A stretch of 26,995 nt of DNA, from assembly GCA_002332795.1 (NCBI GenBank), contig DDBP01000041.1, positions 1-26,995 of the forward strand. The letters are read 5' to 3'. The notes beneath the pieces were generated by a model that was given only the letters and a program-made list of their open reading frames with translations, ran no database searches and was not told the DNA's origin. This document shows, piece by piece, positions 8,279-16,334 of this stretch; the first letter of the stretch is position 1, and each line of letters begins with the position of its first letter. Source of the DNA: Anaerolineales bacterium UBA2029 (lineage in GTDB: Bacteria; Chloroflexota; Anaerolineae; Aggregatilineales; Aggregatilineaceae). The position numbers and the translations under genes are program-made.

Positions 8279-11200
8279 ATGGACTCCGCGCCCGAATTCC
8301 TGAATCTGTTTGTCGAGCCGACGGGCGAATTGATCTACTTCCTGGCGGTGATCGCCATCAGCCAGGCGTCCATGCTCATGGCGTTGGGCCAACGCCTGCG
8401 CGGGCCAGCGGAAAAGGCAGCCGGGCGCTATGCCATCCTGCTCACCGCCGTGCTGTTGACCTGGATCGCGATGGGCGTCGGCGGGCTGTACGCGCTGATC
8501 ACCGATACGCCCGCCGAAGCGGTGTTGCCGCCGCTGGAGCGTGCAGTCAACGCAGAAGTGGTGTTGCTGGTCGGCGCGGCGCTGCTGGCCGCTGATAGCA
8601 ATCGTCGCGAAAACGGGCTGTGGTGGGCGGTCGCGGCGCTGTCGGGCCTCCTGGCGATTGCCTATGCGGTCACCGCCGTGCAATGGCACGACCTGGCCGC
8701 GACGCACGATTTCAACAAGCACGCGCTGGGCTTCGTCTGGACGTTTGTTCCTGGCCTGCTCATCCTGGGGCTGATGGCACTGCTGGTCACGCGCTACAGT
8801 CAGACGGCGGACATTCCCCTCAAGCTGATTTTCTTCGCTGTGCTGTTGATCGGCTACAGCTACACCGTCGCCCGCATGAGCAGCGATCAACTGGACGGTC
8901 ACACGTCCGGCGCGCTGCGGCTGGCCTTTCTGACGGCGATGCCGGTGGTGACCATCGTCATCTATCGGCTGGTGCTGGAACGGCTGACGGCGGCTATTGA
9001 CGAAGTGGCGGAGTACGCGGAGGCGATCTCACGGCCTCAGCCCGCCGTGCCCATCCCCGAAGCGCCGCGTCCGGTGGGGATGCGCGTCCGTGGGCCGGAT
9101 ACCTCCGAGTCCATGACGCTGCTGAAGGCCATCGGCCTGATGCTGGAGAAGGAAGACCCGGAGCAGATTCCCCGGCAGATCGCGTCGGCCATCGCCAGCG
9201 TGCTCAAGGCCGACGTGGCCGTGCTGGTGACGCCGGATGATGGTCACTGGGCGGATGTGCTGGCCGCCTACGATCATATTCAGCAGCGTCTCATCCCTGG
9301 GCTGGCGCTCAACCTGGACGAGCAACCGACCGTGCGCGAGGCGCTGGCCGAGCGGATGCAGCGGGTCTTGCTGCCCGATCGCAACGTAGACGAACTGGTG
9401 GACCTGTATACACGCCTGGATATCAGTCAGCTTGGGCCGGCCTACGTACAACCCTTGCTGCGCAGTGGCAAGGTGGTGGGCGTAGCGATTGTGGGCCTGC
9501 CCTACACCAACCGCGAACTGACCCCGACAGAAACCAGTTTGCTGGAGGGGCTGGCTCCGGTCGCCGCGCGGCTGCTCACGCTGAGCCGGGCCGCGCAGCG
9601 TATTCGCCTGGACGCGACGGACGAAGCCATCAAGACCATCGTGCAGGATGCTACGCCAGAGGCGCTCGATGCGCAGAGCGTATTGGCCGCCCGCCGCGAG
9701 ATGCAGGCCAGCCTGGAACTGGCACAGGAACAGATCGCCGAACTCAACCGGCGCGTGCGCGACCTGCAACTGGAACTGGACTACGAGCGCAGCCGCCTGG
9801 CTCAACTGGTCGAGGGCGGCGACGAGGCCATGTCCATCACGCAGCGCATCGAGGCGCTCTCGCAGGAGCGGCTGGAACTGGCGGCGGAGCGCGAGCGGCT
9901 GGCCAAAGCCCTGCAGGAAGCTCAGGCGACGCTGATCGGTGCGATTGGGGCGGGCGATACCGATGTCTACAGCACCATGATCGAGGCGCTCAAGCGCGAG
10001 CGCGACGAGTTGCAGGTGCAGAAGGCCAAGCTCGAACGGCAGCTTCAGGAGATTCGCGAGGCCAGGGAAGCCGCAGTGCCGGGGGCGCTGCGCGAGATGC
10101 TGGCCGAACTCAGCGAGGACAAGGCGCGCCTGGCTGCCGAGCGCGACGAGTTGCAGCGCGCCCTGGAAGAGGTGCAGGCGCAGTTGCGCGCCCTGGGCAT
10201 CGAGGGCGGGCCGGGGGCCTTCGCCAAGATTCTCAGTCAGCTCAACGACGAGCGCAGCTACTACAAGGCCCGCGCCGAGAAGATCGCCAAGGAACGCGAC
10301 CTGCTGCTGGCCGAGCGCAAGAAGCTCGAAGACAAGCTGGCCCGCGAAGCCGAGCGCGAAGCGCAACTTGCCGCCCTGGAAGCCGACCTGCGTCGCCTGG
10401 CCGCCGACCGCGAGGCGCTGGTCAAACAGCGCGATCAGATGCGCCTGGAGCGCGACGAACTGCTGAAGGCGCGGGACCAATGGTACGATCAGCGCGCCCG
10501 CCTGATCGCCGAGGCGACGGTGGTGCAGGGCGAACTGGAAGACGTGCTCTTCGAATTGAATCAGGCGCAGGTCGAACTCAAGCAACTGCACGAGACCCGC
10601 GCGGCCATCGAAGCCGAGCGCGATCGCCTGCTGGCGGAGAATACGGCATTGCGCACCGAACGCGATCAGTTGCTGGCGCGCGCCGAGGGCGACCGCGAGT
10701 TGCTGGGGCAGCTTGGCACCGATGGTGTCGGCGCGCTGAAGGCCATGATCGAGGACCTGACGGAGGAGCGGCAGCGCCTGGAGCAGGAACTGATCCGCCT
10801 GCGGCAGCAGCTTGCCGCGCTGGAACATCAACAACCGACGCGCCCGATCGCGGCAGTCACCGGTCACACACAGCCTATCGCTCCGGCCAATGCCGAGGTG
10901 ATCCTCTCTATTGCCCAGGAATTGCGCACGCCCATGAGTTCGATCCTGGGTTACACCGACCTGCTGCTCAGCGAGTCGGTCGGTATTCTGGGGGCGTTGC
11001 AACGGCAGTTCCTGCAGCGCGTGCAGGCCAACATTGACCGCCTGACGCATCTGGTCAACGACCTGATCAGCATTACCCGCCTAGACTCGCAGGATTTCCG
11101 GCTGGAGCCAGTGACGGTGAACATGCTGGAAGTGATCGAGGATGCGATTACGGCGGCAGGTGCGCAGTTCCGCGAGAAGGGGATCACGTTGCATATGCGG

Positions 11201-11644
11201 CTGGACGAGTCCATCCCGCCGCTGCACGCCGATCGCGACGCCATGCATCAGGTGATGATGCAACTGCTGTCCAATGCCTACCTGGCGTCGCCCGCCAACA
11301 GCGAAGTGGCCATCCAGGCTCGCTTTGTGCCTCACTTCACCCCGCCCGAAATTGGCGACACGGGGCATTTCAGCGGCCCGGCGGATGCGATCCTGGTCTC
11401 GATCACCGATCAGGGTGGGGGCATCCCGCCGGAAGATCAGCGCCGCGTGTTCGGGCGGCTGTACCGTGCCGACAATCCGCTGATCGAGGGGTTGGGCGAT
11501 ACAGGGGTGGGACTGTCCATCGCCAAAGCGCTGGTCGAGGCGCACGGCGGGGCCATCTGGCTGGAGAGCATCTATGGGCAGGGCAGTACCTTCAGCTTTG
11601 CGCTGCCGCTGAGCGTCCAGCAATCGTTCAGCGAGGAGGCTTAG
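8279..11644 (+). CDS. Multi-pass membrane GAF/coiled-coil histidine-kinase-like protein lacking the phospho-acceptor His
   Basis: The protein has 1121 residues. The first ~245 hold about seven hydrophobic membrane segments, followed by a GAF-like domain (about 280-440), a charged coiled coil of nearly 400 residues (about 470-850) rich in Glu/Arg/Leu heptads, and a kinase core. In the HisKA helix the motif reads AQELRTPMSSILGYT, so Gln880 (codon CAG at 10916-10918) replaces the His that is normally phosphorylated. The ATPase domain looks intact: an N-box Asn in LLSNAYLASP, DQGGGIPPED for G1 and GDTGVGLSIAKALVEAHGG for G2. It may therefore bind ATP without autophosphorylating on His, acting as a scaffold, as a pseudokinase, or on another substrate. 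The ATG at 8279 follows a strong GGGGGGAAGA. The LysM gene starts 4 bases after the stop, so the two are probably cotranscribed. Confidence 0.85.
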   Translation: MDSAPEFLNLFVEPTGELIYFLAVIAISQASMLMALGQRLRGPAEKAAGRYAILLTAVLLTWIAMGVGGLYALITDTPAEAVLPPLERAVNAEVVLLVGAALLAADSNRRENGLWWAVAALSGLLAIAYAVTAVQWHDLAATHDFNKHALGFVWTFVPGLLILGLMALLVTRYSQTADIPLKLIFFAVLLIGYSYTVARMSSDQLDGHTSGALRLAFLTAMPVVTIVIYRLVLERLTAAIDEVAEYAEAISRPQPAVPIPEAPRPVGMRVRGPDTSESMTLLKAIGLMLEKEDPEQIPRQIASAIASVLKADVAVLVTPDDGHWADVLAAYDHIQQRLIPGLALNLDEQPTVREALAERMQRVLLPDRNVDELVDLYTRLDISQLGPAYVQPLLRSGKVVGVAIVGLPYTNRELTPTETSLLEGLAPVAARLLTLSRAAQRIRLDATDEAIKTIVQDATPEALDAQSVLAARREMQASLELAQEQIAELNRRVRDLQLELDYERSRLAQLVEGGDEAMSITQRIEALSQERLELAAERERLAKALQEAQATLIGAIGAGDTDVYSTMIEALKRERDELQVQKAKLERQLQEIREAREAAVPGALREMLAELSEDKARLAAERDELQRALEEVQAQLRALGIEGGPGAFAKILSQLNDERSYYKARAEKIAKERDLLLAERKKLEDKLAREAEREAQLAALEADLRRLAADREALVKQRDQMRLERDELLKARDQWYDQRARLIAEATVVQGELEDVLFELNQAQVELKQLHETRAAIEAERDRLLAENTALRTERDQLLARAEGDRELLGQLGTDGVGALKAMIEDLTEERQRLEQELIRLRQQLAALEHQQPTRPIAAVTGHTQPIAPANAEVILSIAQELRTPMSSILGYTDLLLSESVGILGALQRQFLQRVQANIDRLTHLVNDLISITRLDSQDFRLEPVTVNMLEVIEDAITAAGAQFREKGITLHMRLDESIPPLHADRDAMHQVMMQLLSNAYLASPANSEVAIQARFVPHFTPPEIGDTGHFSGPADAILVSITDQGGGIPPEDQRRVFGRLYRADNPLIEGLGDTGVGLSIAKALVEAHGGAIWLESIYGQGSTFSFALPLSVQQSFSEEA

Positions 11645-11648
11645 GGGC

Positions 11649-13031
11649 ATGGAACGCCGCCGCGACCGACACAATGAATTGATCGTGGCCATTGCCGTCA
11701 TTGGGACGCTGGCGCTGGCGCTCACCTTTGGCATCATCCTCACGCTGAGCAGCACCGTAGATGATGTAGACGAGCGCGAAGCGACCAATACCGCGGTGGC
11801 GCAGTTTCTGCCCAGCGATACGCCGACTATCACTGTCAGCCCGACGCACACGCCCTCGCTCACGGCGACGGCTACAGATACACCCACCGTCGCACCTACC
11901 GCTACGCTGGAGCCAACGGTCACGCCGTCGCCTGTCTCGACGGCCACGCCGGAGCCGAGCGCAATGCCAGAACCGAGCGCCACCCCTCAGCCGAGCGCGA
12001 CGGCGACGCCGTCCCCTACCGAAACGCTGCTGCCGACCTCGACGCCTGTGCCGGGCAACACACCATCGCCCGCGCCGACGAGCACGCCGGCAGCCGTGCT
12101 GCTGCTACCGACCGAGACTGTGGTGCCGACGGCGACGTTCACGCTCGTGCCAACGGAGACGCCTTCGCCGACGCCGACGGAGAGTCCTTCGCCGACCTTC
12201 ACGGTCACGCCGAGCAGCACGCCGACGCCGACGGCGACGTTCACGCCCGTGCCGACCGAGACGCCTTCGCCGACGCCGACGGAGAGTCCTTCGCCGACCT
12301 TCACGGTCACGCCGAGCAGCACGCCGACGCCTTCGGCAACGTTCACAGCGTCGCATACGCCTTCGCCGACGCTGACTTTCACGGCGTCGCCAACGCTCAC
12401 CTTCACGCCCTATCCGTCGTTGACGCCGAGCATCACGCCCTTCGGCGGGGAACGCACGCGCACGCCTTCTGTGACTGGCTGTACCACGCCGGAAGATTGG
12501 ATCCCTTATGTGATTCAGCGCGGCGACACCCTGTTCGGCCTGTCGCGGCGGTTTGGGTTGACTGTGTCGGAACTCGCCAGCGCCAACTGCATCGAAGACC
12601 CGGACAACATCACTGCCGGACAGTTCCTGTTCGTGCCGCCGGGCAGCAACGTCACGCCAGTGCCGCCCGCCGTCGCCCTGACGCCTGTTGTCCGCCCGCC
12701 GGGGGACTATCCGTCCTTCAACTGCGACAATCCTGCAGCGACGATCACACAACCTCTGCCGGGGACGGTGTTGCGCGGGGCCTTCGCCGTCTATGGCACG
12801 GCCACGCATCCCAACTTCCAGTTCTACCGCCTGCAGGTCTCCGGCAGTGGCACGGATGATGCGGACTTCGCCACCCTGCAGGTCTACACCACGCAGGTCT
12901 ACAACGGGCAACTGGGGACAGTCAACGCCTCGGCTTTTGCCCCTGGCGACTACTGGCTGCGCCTGACCGTGGTGGACATCACCGGCAACTACCTGCCGCA
13001 GTGCACGGTGCGCGTGCGTTTCGAGGGCTGA
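11649..13031 (+). CDS. Membrane-anchored LysM protein with long Thr/Pro-rich stalk
   Basis: The protein has 460 residues. A basic start is followed by one membrane helix (about 11-33), then a Thr/Pro/Ser-rich stalk of some 220 residues (about 55-275) of the type common in Chloroflexota surface proteins. A LysM domain follows (about 284-330: YVIQRGDTLFGLSRRFGLTVSELASAN), which binds N-acetylglucosamine chains of peptidoglycan. The C-terminal domain (about 355-460) starts at ATITQPLPGTVLRGAFAVYGTA and resembles immunoglobulin-like surface modules. The likely role is a wall-spanning adaptor or sensor. The gene begins 4 bases after the sensor kinase and ends just before the alkyltransferase gene, suggesting one transcript. 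The stalk contains a near-perfect 102-base tandem repeat. Confidence 0.85.
   Translation: MERRRDRHNELIVAIAVIGTLALALTFGIILTLSSTVDDVDEREATNTAVAQFLPSDTPTITVSPTHTPSLTATATDTPTVAPTATLEPTVTPSPVSTATPEPSAMPEPSATPQPSATATPSPTETLLPTSTPVPGNTPSPAPTSTPAAVLLLPTETVVPTATFTLVPTETPSPTPTESPSPTFTVTPSSTPTPTATFTPVPTETPSPTPTESPSPTFTVTPSSTPTPSATFTASHTPSPTLTFTASPTLTFTPYPSLTPSITPFGGERTRTPSVTGCTTPEDWIPYVIQRGDTLFGLSRRFGLTVSELASANCIEDPDNITAGQFLFVPPGSNVTPVPPAVALTPVVRPPGDYPSFNCDNPAATITQPLPGTVLRGAFAVYGTATHPNFQFYRLQVSGSGTDDADFATLQVYTTQVYNGQLGTVNASAFAPGDYWLRLTVVDITGNYLPQCTVRVRFEG
12126..12329 (+). repeat. Two-copy 102-base tandem repeat in the LysM protein stalk
   Basis: Bases 12126-12227 and 12228-12329 are nearly identical by eye, with only a few substitutions, such as CTCGTGCCAACG against CCCGTGCCGACC. 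The unit is exactly 34 codons, so the frame is kept. A decayed third start (about 12330-12350) repeats the GCAACGTTCAC portion. It looks like recent slippage or unequal crossing-over that lengthens the stalk. Confidence 0.85.
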
Positions 13032-13033
13032 GC

Positions 13034-13525
13034 ATGGGCGAGACGCTGGCGGTCTGTTACCTGGAAACGCCGCTGGGCACGCTGCGCATCAGTGGCAGCC
13101 AGGCGGGTATACGCGCTATTCAGTTCCTGGACGAAGCGCCGCCCGTGCCCCCTGAGGAGCCTTTGCCCTCTGTGCTGACCGTGTGTGCACAGCAGTTGCG
13201 CGAGTACTTCGCGGGTCAGCGCCGCTCGTTCGAAGTGCCGCTCGACCTGTGTGGCACGCCCTTCCAACTGCGGGTATGGGAGCTGCTGCAACACATCCCC
13301 TTTGGCGAGACGCGCACCTACCTGGACCTGGCGCTGGCCCTGGGCGATGTGAAAGCGGTACGGGCGGTAGGTGCCGCCAACGGGCAGAATCCGGTGCCGA
13401 TCATCGTCCCCTGTCACCGGGTCATCGGGCAGGATGGGCAACTGGTGGGCTATGGCGGCGGACTGTGGCGCAAGGAATGGTTGCTGGCACACGAAGGGCG
13501 GCCCGTTCAGCCGCGCCTGTTCTGA
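13034..13525 (+). CDS. ogt: Methylated-DNA--[protein]-cysteine S-methyltransferase
   Basis: The 163-residue protein is an O6-alkylguanine-DNA alkyltransferase of the Ogt/AGT type. It moves the alkyl group from O6-alkylguanine to its own cysteine in a suicide reaction, preventing G-to-A mutations. The active-site motif IIVPCHRVIG (123-132) gives Cys127. The HTH and arginine-finger region (FQLRVWELLQHIPFGETRTY, then RAVGAANGQNP with R110) and the C-terminal GYGGGLWRKEWLL stretch are all standard. Its length fits single-domain enzymes, and no Ada regulatory domain is present. The ATG is 2 bases after the LysM gene stop, so it is probably translated from the same message even though DNA repair has no evident link to the wall protein. 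Confidence 0.95.
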   Translation: MGETLAVCYLETPLGTLRISGSQAGIRAIQFLDEAPPVPPEEPLPSVLTVCAQQLREYFAGQRRSFEVPLDLCGTPFQLRVWELLQHIPFGETRTYLDLALALGDVKAVRAVGAANGQNPVPIIVPCHRVIGQDGQLVGYGGGLWRKEWLLAHEGRPVQPRLF

Positions 13526-13561
13526 AACCCGTCTGTTGCCCTGCGTTCGCCCGTCGCGCCC

Positions 13562-13589
13562 TTGCAGGCCCGCCAGGCTGCGTTACACT
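13562..13589 (+). promoter_or_regulatory. Candidate promoter of the LCP gene
   Basis: TTGCAG at 13562-13567 and TACACT at 13584-13589 are 16 bases apart and lie about 40 bases before the LCP start. This is the only reasonable sigma-A-like pair in the 96-base gap. Confidence 0.4.
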
Positions 13590-13627
13590 TGCCCGATGCT
13601 GCAAAGCCTGCCTGAGAGAGGGTGAGG

Positions 13628-15169
13628 ATGATACGTATGCGTCGTGCCGTGTCGTCTGTGCTGTGGATTCTCGTTGCTGCATGTCTGGCCGGAGGATTAC
13701 TCTGGCTGGCAGGGGGGCAGGTGAGCGCCGTCCAGGGGCCGACCCCGCCACCCACCAATACGCCGCGCGCTACGGCCTTGCCCACCAACACGCCGCGTCC
13801 CAGCGCGACGCCCACGGTCACGCCGTCGCCGCTGCCCAGCCCGACTCCGACCAGCACGGCGACGCCAGAGCCGACCAAACCGACCTTTCTGCCCACGCCG
13901 ACGCTGTACTATCCGCCGGACTACGAGCCGAAGCGCGAGCAGCCGACGGCCATTCCCACTCCCATGCCGCGGTTCCGTTCGCTGGACGAAAACGGACAGC
14001 CCTATGATTTGCTCAACGTGCTGCTGATTGGTCATGACGGGAATGTCGAGCCGGGGCAGCCGTTTCACACCGACACGATGATCGTCGTCTCGATCAATCG
14101 CGATACCAACACCGTCTCGATGATTTCGCTGCCGCGCGACCTGTTCGTCTACATTCCCAACTGGGGAATGGCTCGCCTCAACCTGGCCTGGGGCTACGGC
14201 GAGTCCATCGGCTGGGTAGATGGCGGCTGGGGCATGATGCGTCAGACCATCCTCTACAACTTCGGGATCGAAACGCACTACTACGCGATGGTGGATTTCG
14301 AAGGCTTCGAGCGCATCATCGAGGCCATCGGCGGCGTGACCATCGCCGTGGACTGCCCCATCCAGGATTTGCGTTGCACGGGCGCGGCCTGCACGGATGG
14401 CATCCCCGGCAACGAGACCGACGCCGACTACGAACTGTACACCTTGCCGGTAGGCGTTCACGAAATGGACGCCGACCTGGCGCTGTGGTATGCCCGCAGT
14501 CGCAAGAATACCATTGACTTCGATCGCGGGCGGCGGCAGCAGCAGTTGTTGCGGGCCATCTGGGCCAAGACCAAAGAGACGGGGCAGATCACGCAGCTTC
14601 CGCAGCTCTACGATCAGCTCACCAGTGTCGTGCAGACCAACATGCCGCTGTCGGAGATCATCCCGCTGATCCCGCTGGCGCTGAGTATTCAGCCGAACGA
14701 CATCGAAAATCACTTCTTCCGCAAGAACATCGAGACCATCGCCTGGTCGCCGGACGGTGTGACCAATGTGCAGCTCCCACACCCCGACGGAGGAATGAAT
14801 CGGCTGATCGCCAATTTCCTGCAACCGCCCACGCAGAATCGCCTGCGCCTGGAGAATGCGCGCATCGCCATCTACAACGGCACGACCAACCCCGGCTGGG
14901 ATATGGTGGCTGCCGACCGCCTGATCTGGGAGGGCTTCGCGCCCACGCCTATGGGGACGGCAGATCGCACCGATTACACGGACACGATCATCACCGACTA
15001 CACGGGAGCCAGCAAAGGCAGCAGCCTCAACGAACTGGTGTCGCTGCTCAATATCCGCCCGGAAAATGTGCGCGTACAGCCAGACCCGAACCGGACGGTG
15101 GACTTCGAGATCGTGCTGGGAGCGAACTACAATTCGTGCGTCGAGCGGCAGTGGGTGCCACCCAAGTAA
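13628..15169 (+). CDS. LytR-CpsA-Psr (LCP) family protein with LytR_C domain
   Basis: The protein has 513 residues. A membrane helix (about 8-28) is followed by a Thr/Pro-rich linker (about 37-92), an LCP catalytic domain (about 128-312) and a LytR_C domain (about 408-498). LCP enzymes move glycopolymers from a lipid pyrophosphate carrier onto peptidoglycan at the outer membrane face. Family residues are visible: D149 in HTDTMIVVSINRD, R170-D171 in SLPRDLFV, R290 and R292 in YARSRK, and the DFDRGRRQQQLLRA helix (297-310). Loop cysteines C243, C250 and C255 could form disulfides. The ATG at 13628 follows GAGAGGG at 13615-13621. The Thr/Pro linker resembles that of the LysM protein upstream, consistent with spanning the same wall. 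Confidence 0.92.
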   Translation: MIRMRRAVSSVLWILVAACLAGGLLWLAGGQVSAVQGPTPPPTNTPRATALPTNTPRPSATPTVTPSPLPSPTPTSTATPEPTKPTFLPTPTLYYPPDYEPKREQPTAIPTPMPRFRSLDENGQPYDLLNVLLIGHDGNVEPGQPFHTDTMIVVSINRDTNTVSMISLPRDLFVYIPNWGMARLNLAWGYGESIGWVDGGWGMMRQTILYNFGIETHYYAMVDFEGFERIIEAIGGVTIAVDCPIQDLRCTGAACTDGIPGNETDADYELYTLPVGVHEMDADLALWYARSRKNTIDFDRGRRQQQLLRAIWAKTKETGQITQLPQLYDQLTSVVQTNMPLSEIIPLIPLALSIQPNDIENHFFRKNIETIAWSPDGVTNVQLPHPDGGMNRLIANFLQPPTQNRLRLENARIAIYNGTTNPGWDMVAADRLIWEGFAPTPMGTADRTDYTDTIITDYTGASKGSSLNELVSLLNIRPENVRVQPDPNRTVDFEIVLGANYNSCVERQWVPPK

Positions 15170-15175
15170 CGCTTC

Positions 15176-15194
15176 TGCCGCTTGCGCTGCGGCA
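15176..15194 (+). other. Hairpin after the LCP gene
   Basis: TGCCGC (15176-15181) pairs with GCGGCA (15189-15194) across a 7-base loop, 7 bases after the LCP stop. No T-run follows, so it is not a standard intrinsic terminator; it may stabilise the 3' end or simply reflect GC-rich sequence. Confidence 0.3.
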
Positions 15195-15253
15195 CGATCG
15201 CCCCTAAGCTAGAAAGCTGAAGTTCCAGTCGCAGCCTGTCTGGAGGGGAAGAC

Positions 15254-15796
15254 GTGTTCCGGATGCGGGTGGCGTTGGCACTGGCGTTGAGCATGTGCTG
15301 GCTGACGGCCTGTGGTAGCCCGGCTCGTCCGGCACTGCCACCCAGCACGACAGTGCATCTGCCGCCCCTTTCTATGGAGATTGTCATTGTCCCTGGTTGC
15401 AAGCTGGAAGTGCTGGAAAGCTGGTACGAGGTCTCCACGGCACTGCACGAGATGTATCGGACTGAGAGCCTGGCCGCCCTCGACCTGCCGCCCGACGAGC
15501 AGATGCCCGCTCTTGTCCATCTGGCTGACGTGCGGCGTCGGCTTGTTCAGCAGCCAGTGCCTGAATGTGCGGCGACGGCGCATGGTGTCGCTCTGGCGTA
15601 TATCGAACAGGTCGCCAATGCGTTTGAGGCATATAGCAACGGCTCGCTCGGACGAGAGGCCTTGCGTCGAGAAGTGACGGCGGCCATGGAGGGGTTACAC
15701 CGAAAGAACGCCAGCTTGATGGCGGTCGCGGAGGCACGTCTGGCGCGGGCGCTGGAAGAGCGGCGGGCGACTCTGGAGGCCGATGGTGCGCCGTGA
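15254..15796 (+). CDS. Small predicted lipoprotein of unknown function
   Basis: This 180-residue protein starts with a lipoprotein signal peptide: FRMR, a hydrophobic stretch, then LTAC with Cys20 as the lipidated residue. The mature part is mostly helical and charged (for example LHEMYRTESLAALDLPPDEQ and AEARLARALEERRATLEA), with C49 and C104 (approximate numbering) available for a disulfide. I recognise no family. The GTG at 15254 is chosen because GGAGGGG at 15241-15247 sits 6 bases upstream; ATG 15263 would shorten the basic n-region. It follows the LCP gene by 84 bases and precedes the tRNA. It probably sits on the outer membrane face; no function is claimed. Confidence 0.75.
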   Translation: MFRMRVALALALSMCWLTACGSPARPALPPSTTVHLPPLSMEIVIVPGCKLEVLESWYEVSTALHEMYRTESLAALDLPPDEQMPALVHLADVRRRLVQQPVPECAATAHGVALAYIEQVANAFEAYSNGSLGREALRREVTAAMEGLHRKNASLMAVAEARLARALEERRATLEADGAP

Positions 15797-15814
15797 CACA
15801 TGGCAAACCGAGCC

Positions 15815-15843
15815 TTGACAGGCGTCCCCTCAATCGCTACTAT
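15815..15843 (+). promoter_or_regulatory. Promoter of tRNA-Pro
   Basis: A consensus -35 TTGACA at 15815-15820 and a -10 TACTAT at 15838-15843 are 17 bases apart. The start would fall near 15850, about 9 bases before the tRNA. It begins 18 bases after the lipoprotein stop, so the tRNA is independently transcribed. Confidence 0.75.
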
Positions 15844-15858
15844 AGGCGCATCAGTCAA

Positions 15859-15933
15859 CGGGGCGTGGCGCAGCTTGGCTAGCGCGCTTGCATGGGGTGC
15901 AAGAGGTCCCCGGTTCAAGTCCGGGCGCCCCGA
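15859..15933 (+). tRNA. tRNA-Pro (anticodon GGG)
   Basis: The 75-base gene folds into a full cloverleaf. The acceptor CGGGGCG pairs with CGCCCCG, and the C1-G72 pair is the bacterial tRNA-Pro signature. The D-stem is GCGC/GCGC, the anticodon stem CTTGC/GCAAG holds loop ATGGGGT (anticodon GGG, with G37), the T-stem is CCCGG/CCGGG with loop TTCAAGT, and the discriminator is A73. CCA is not encoded. It reads CCC and, by wobble, CCU proline codons. Confidence 0.95.
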
Positions 15934-15981
15934 CTGGTTTTGCAGCCAACTTGTACCCTCCCCATTCACGATCCTGTGCGC

Positions 15982-16012
15982 GGCTTCAGCAGCCTGGCGG
16001 CGGGATTTTTTT
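15982..16012 (+). terminator. Weak candidate terminator after tRNA-Pro
   Basis: A 4-bp hairpin (GGCT 15982-15985, AGCC 15991-15994) is followed, after a gap of 11 bases, by a run of seven Ts at 16006-16012. The stem is too short and too far from the T-run for a confident call, but the T-run stands out in GC-rich DNA. Confidence 0.22.
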
Positions 16013-16204
16013 GTTTTATTGGACTCGGCTCGCAACTGGCAGGCGCTGGAGCCGGACGCCCGCGCTGCCGCGCAGGCGCGGGCCGGCGCGCTGACGACGC
16101 ACGAGCACCTGCCCTGCCCCCAGGAACTGGCACAACGGGCGAGGTGGAAATGAGCCAGCCTGACCCTGGCCCATTTCCCTGTGACCGCCCATCCTGATCA
16201 TGAA

Positions 16205-16250
16205 TTCCAGGTTTGGAACATCATTTTCCAACAGCCCATTACACTGGGAA
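16205..16250. promoter_or_regulatory. Candidate operator: repeated TTCCA/TGGAA half-sites before WYL-cas3
   Basis: TTCCA (16205-16209) and TGGAA (16214-16218) form a perfect inverted repeat with a 4-base spacer. A second TTCCAA (16226-16231) pairs with TTGGAA (16213-16218), and TGGGAA (16245-16250) is a near match further on. Clustered half-sites about 85-130 bases before the operon could bind the HTH of the first gene, giving autoregulation. The symmetry is seen; the binding is inferred. Confidence 0.35.
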
Positions 16251-16334
16251 ATAGAAGAACTATCGCCGCCAACTGTTGCGATTGAGGCGTTCATAGTAAG
16301 ATGCACTCGTCAATCTCTATGCAAGAGGTACCCC

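Larger units (their letters stand above)
15934..16334. other. Intergenic region between tRNA-Pro and the CRISPR-Cas locus
   Basis: This stretch of about 400 bases has no convincing gene. It contains a T-rich run after a weak hairpin (about 15982-16012), short TTCCA/TGGAA inverted repeats (16205-16250), and the ribosome site AAGAGG at 16323-16328. The open frame of cas3 continues back to 16200, but those codons lack a ribosome site and read through the repeats. I found no duplicated tRNA end that would mark an attachment site in this gap. Confidence 0.6.

Noticed and set aside
9029..11050. Long minus-strand open frame (673 codons) opposite the sensor kinase
   Set aside because: It is a shadow of the GC-rich coiled-coil coding sequence; its translation is Gln/Leu/Arg-biased without any recognisable domain, and the plus strand has clear domains.
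11987..12406. Minus-strand Val/Gly-rich repeat protein opposite the LysM stalk
   Set aside because: The GVGVGV pattern is simply the reverse complement of the Thr/Pro-rich stalk codons.
13697..14824. Minus-strand open frame of 375 codons opposite the LCP gene
   Set aside because: The plus strand has well-supported LCP motifs; the reverse frame is a composition effect with no domain or ribosome site.
16276..16302. Possible promoter (TTGCGA with TAAGAT) before WYL-cas3
   Set aside because: The spacing is only about 14-15 bases and both boxes are weak, so I could not support it as the operon promoter.
16200..16334. N-terminal extension of WYL-Cas3 from the ATG at 16200
   Set aside because: There is no ribosome site at 16200, the residues do not resemble an HTH start, and the stretch contains the inverted repeats; ATG 16335 has AAGAGG at the right distance.
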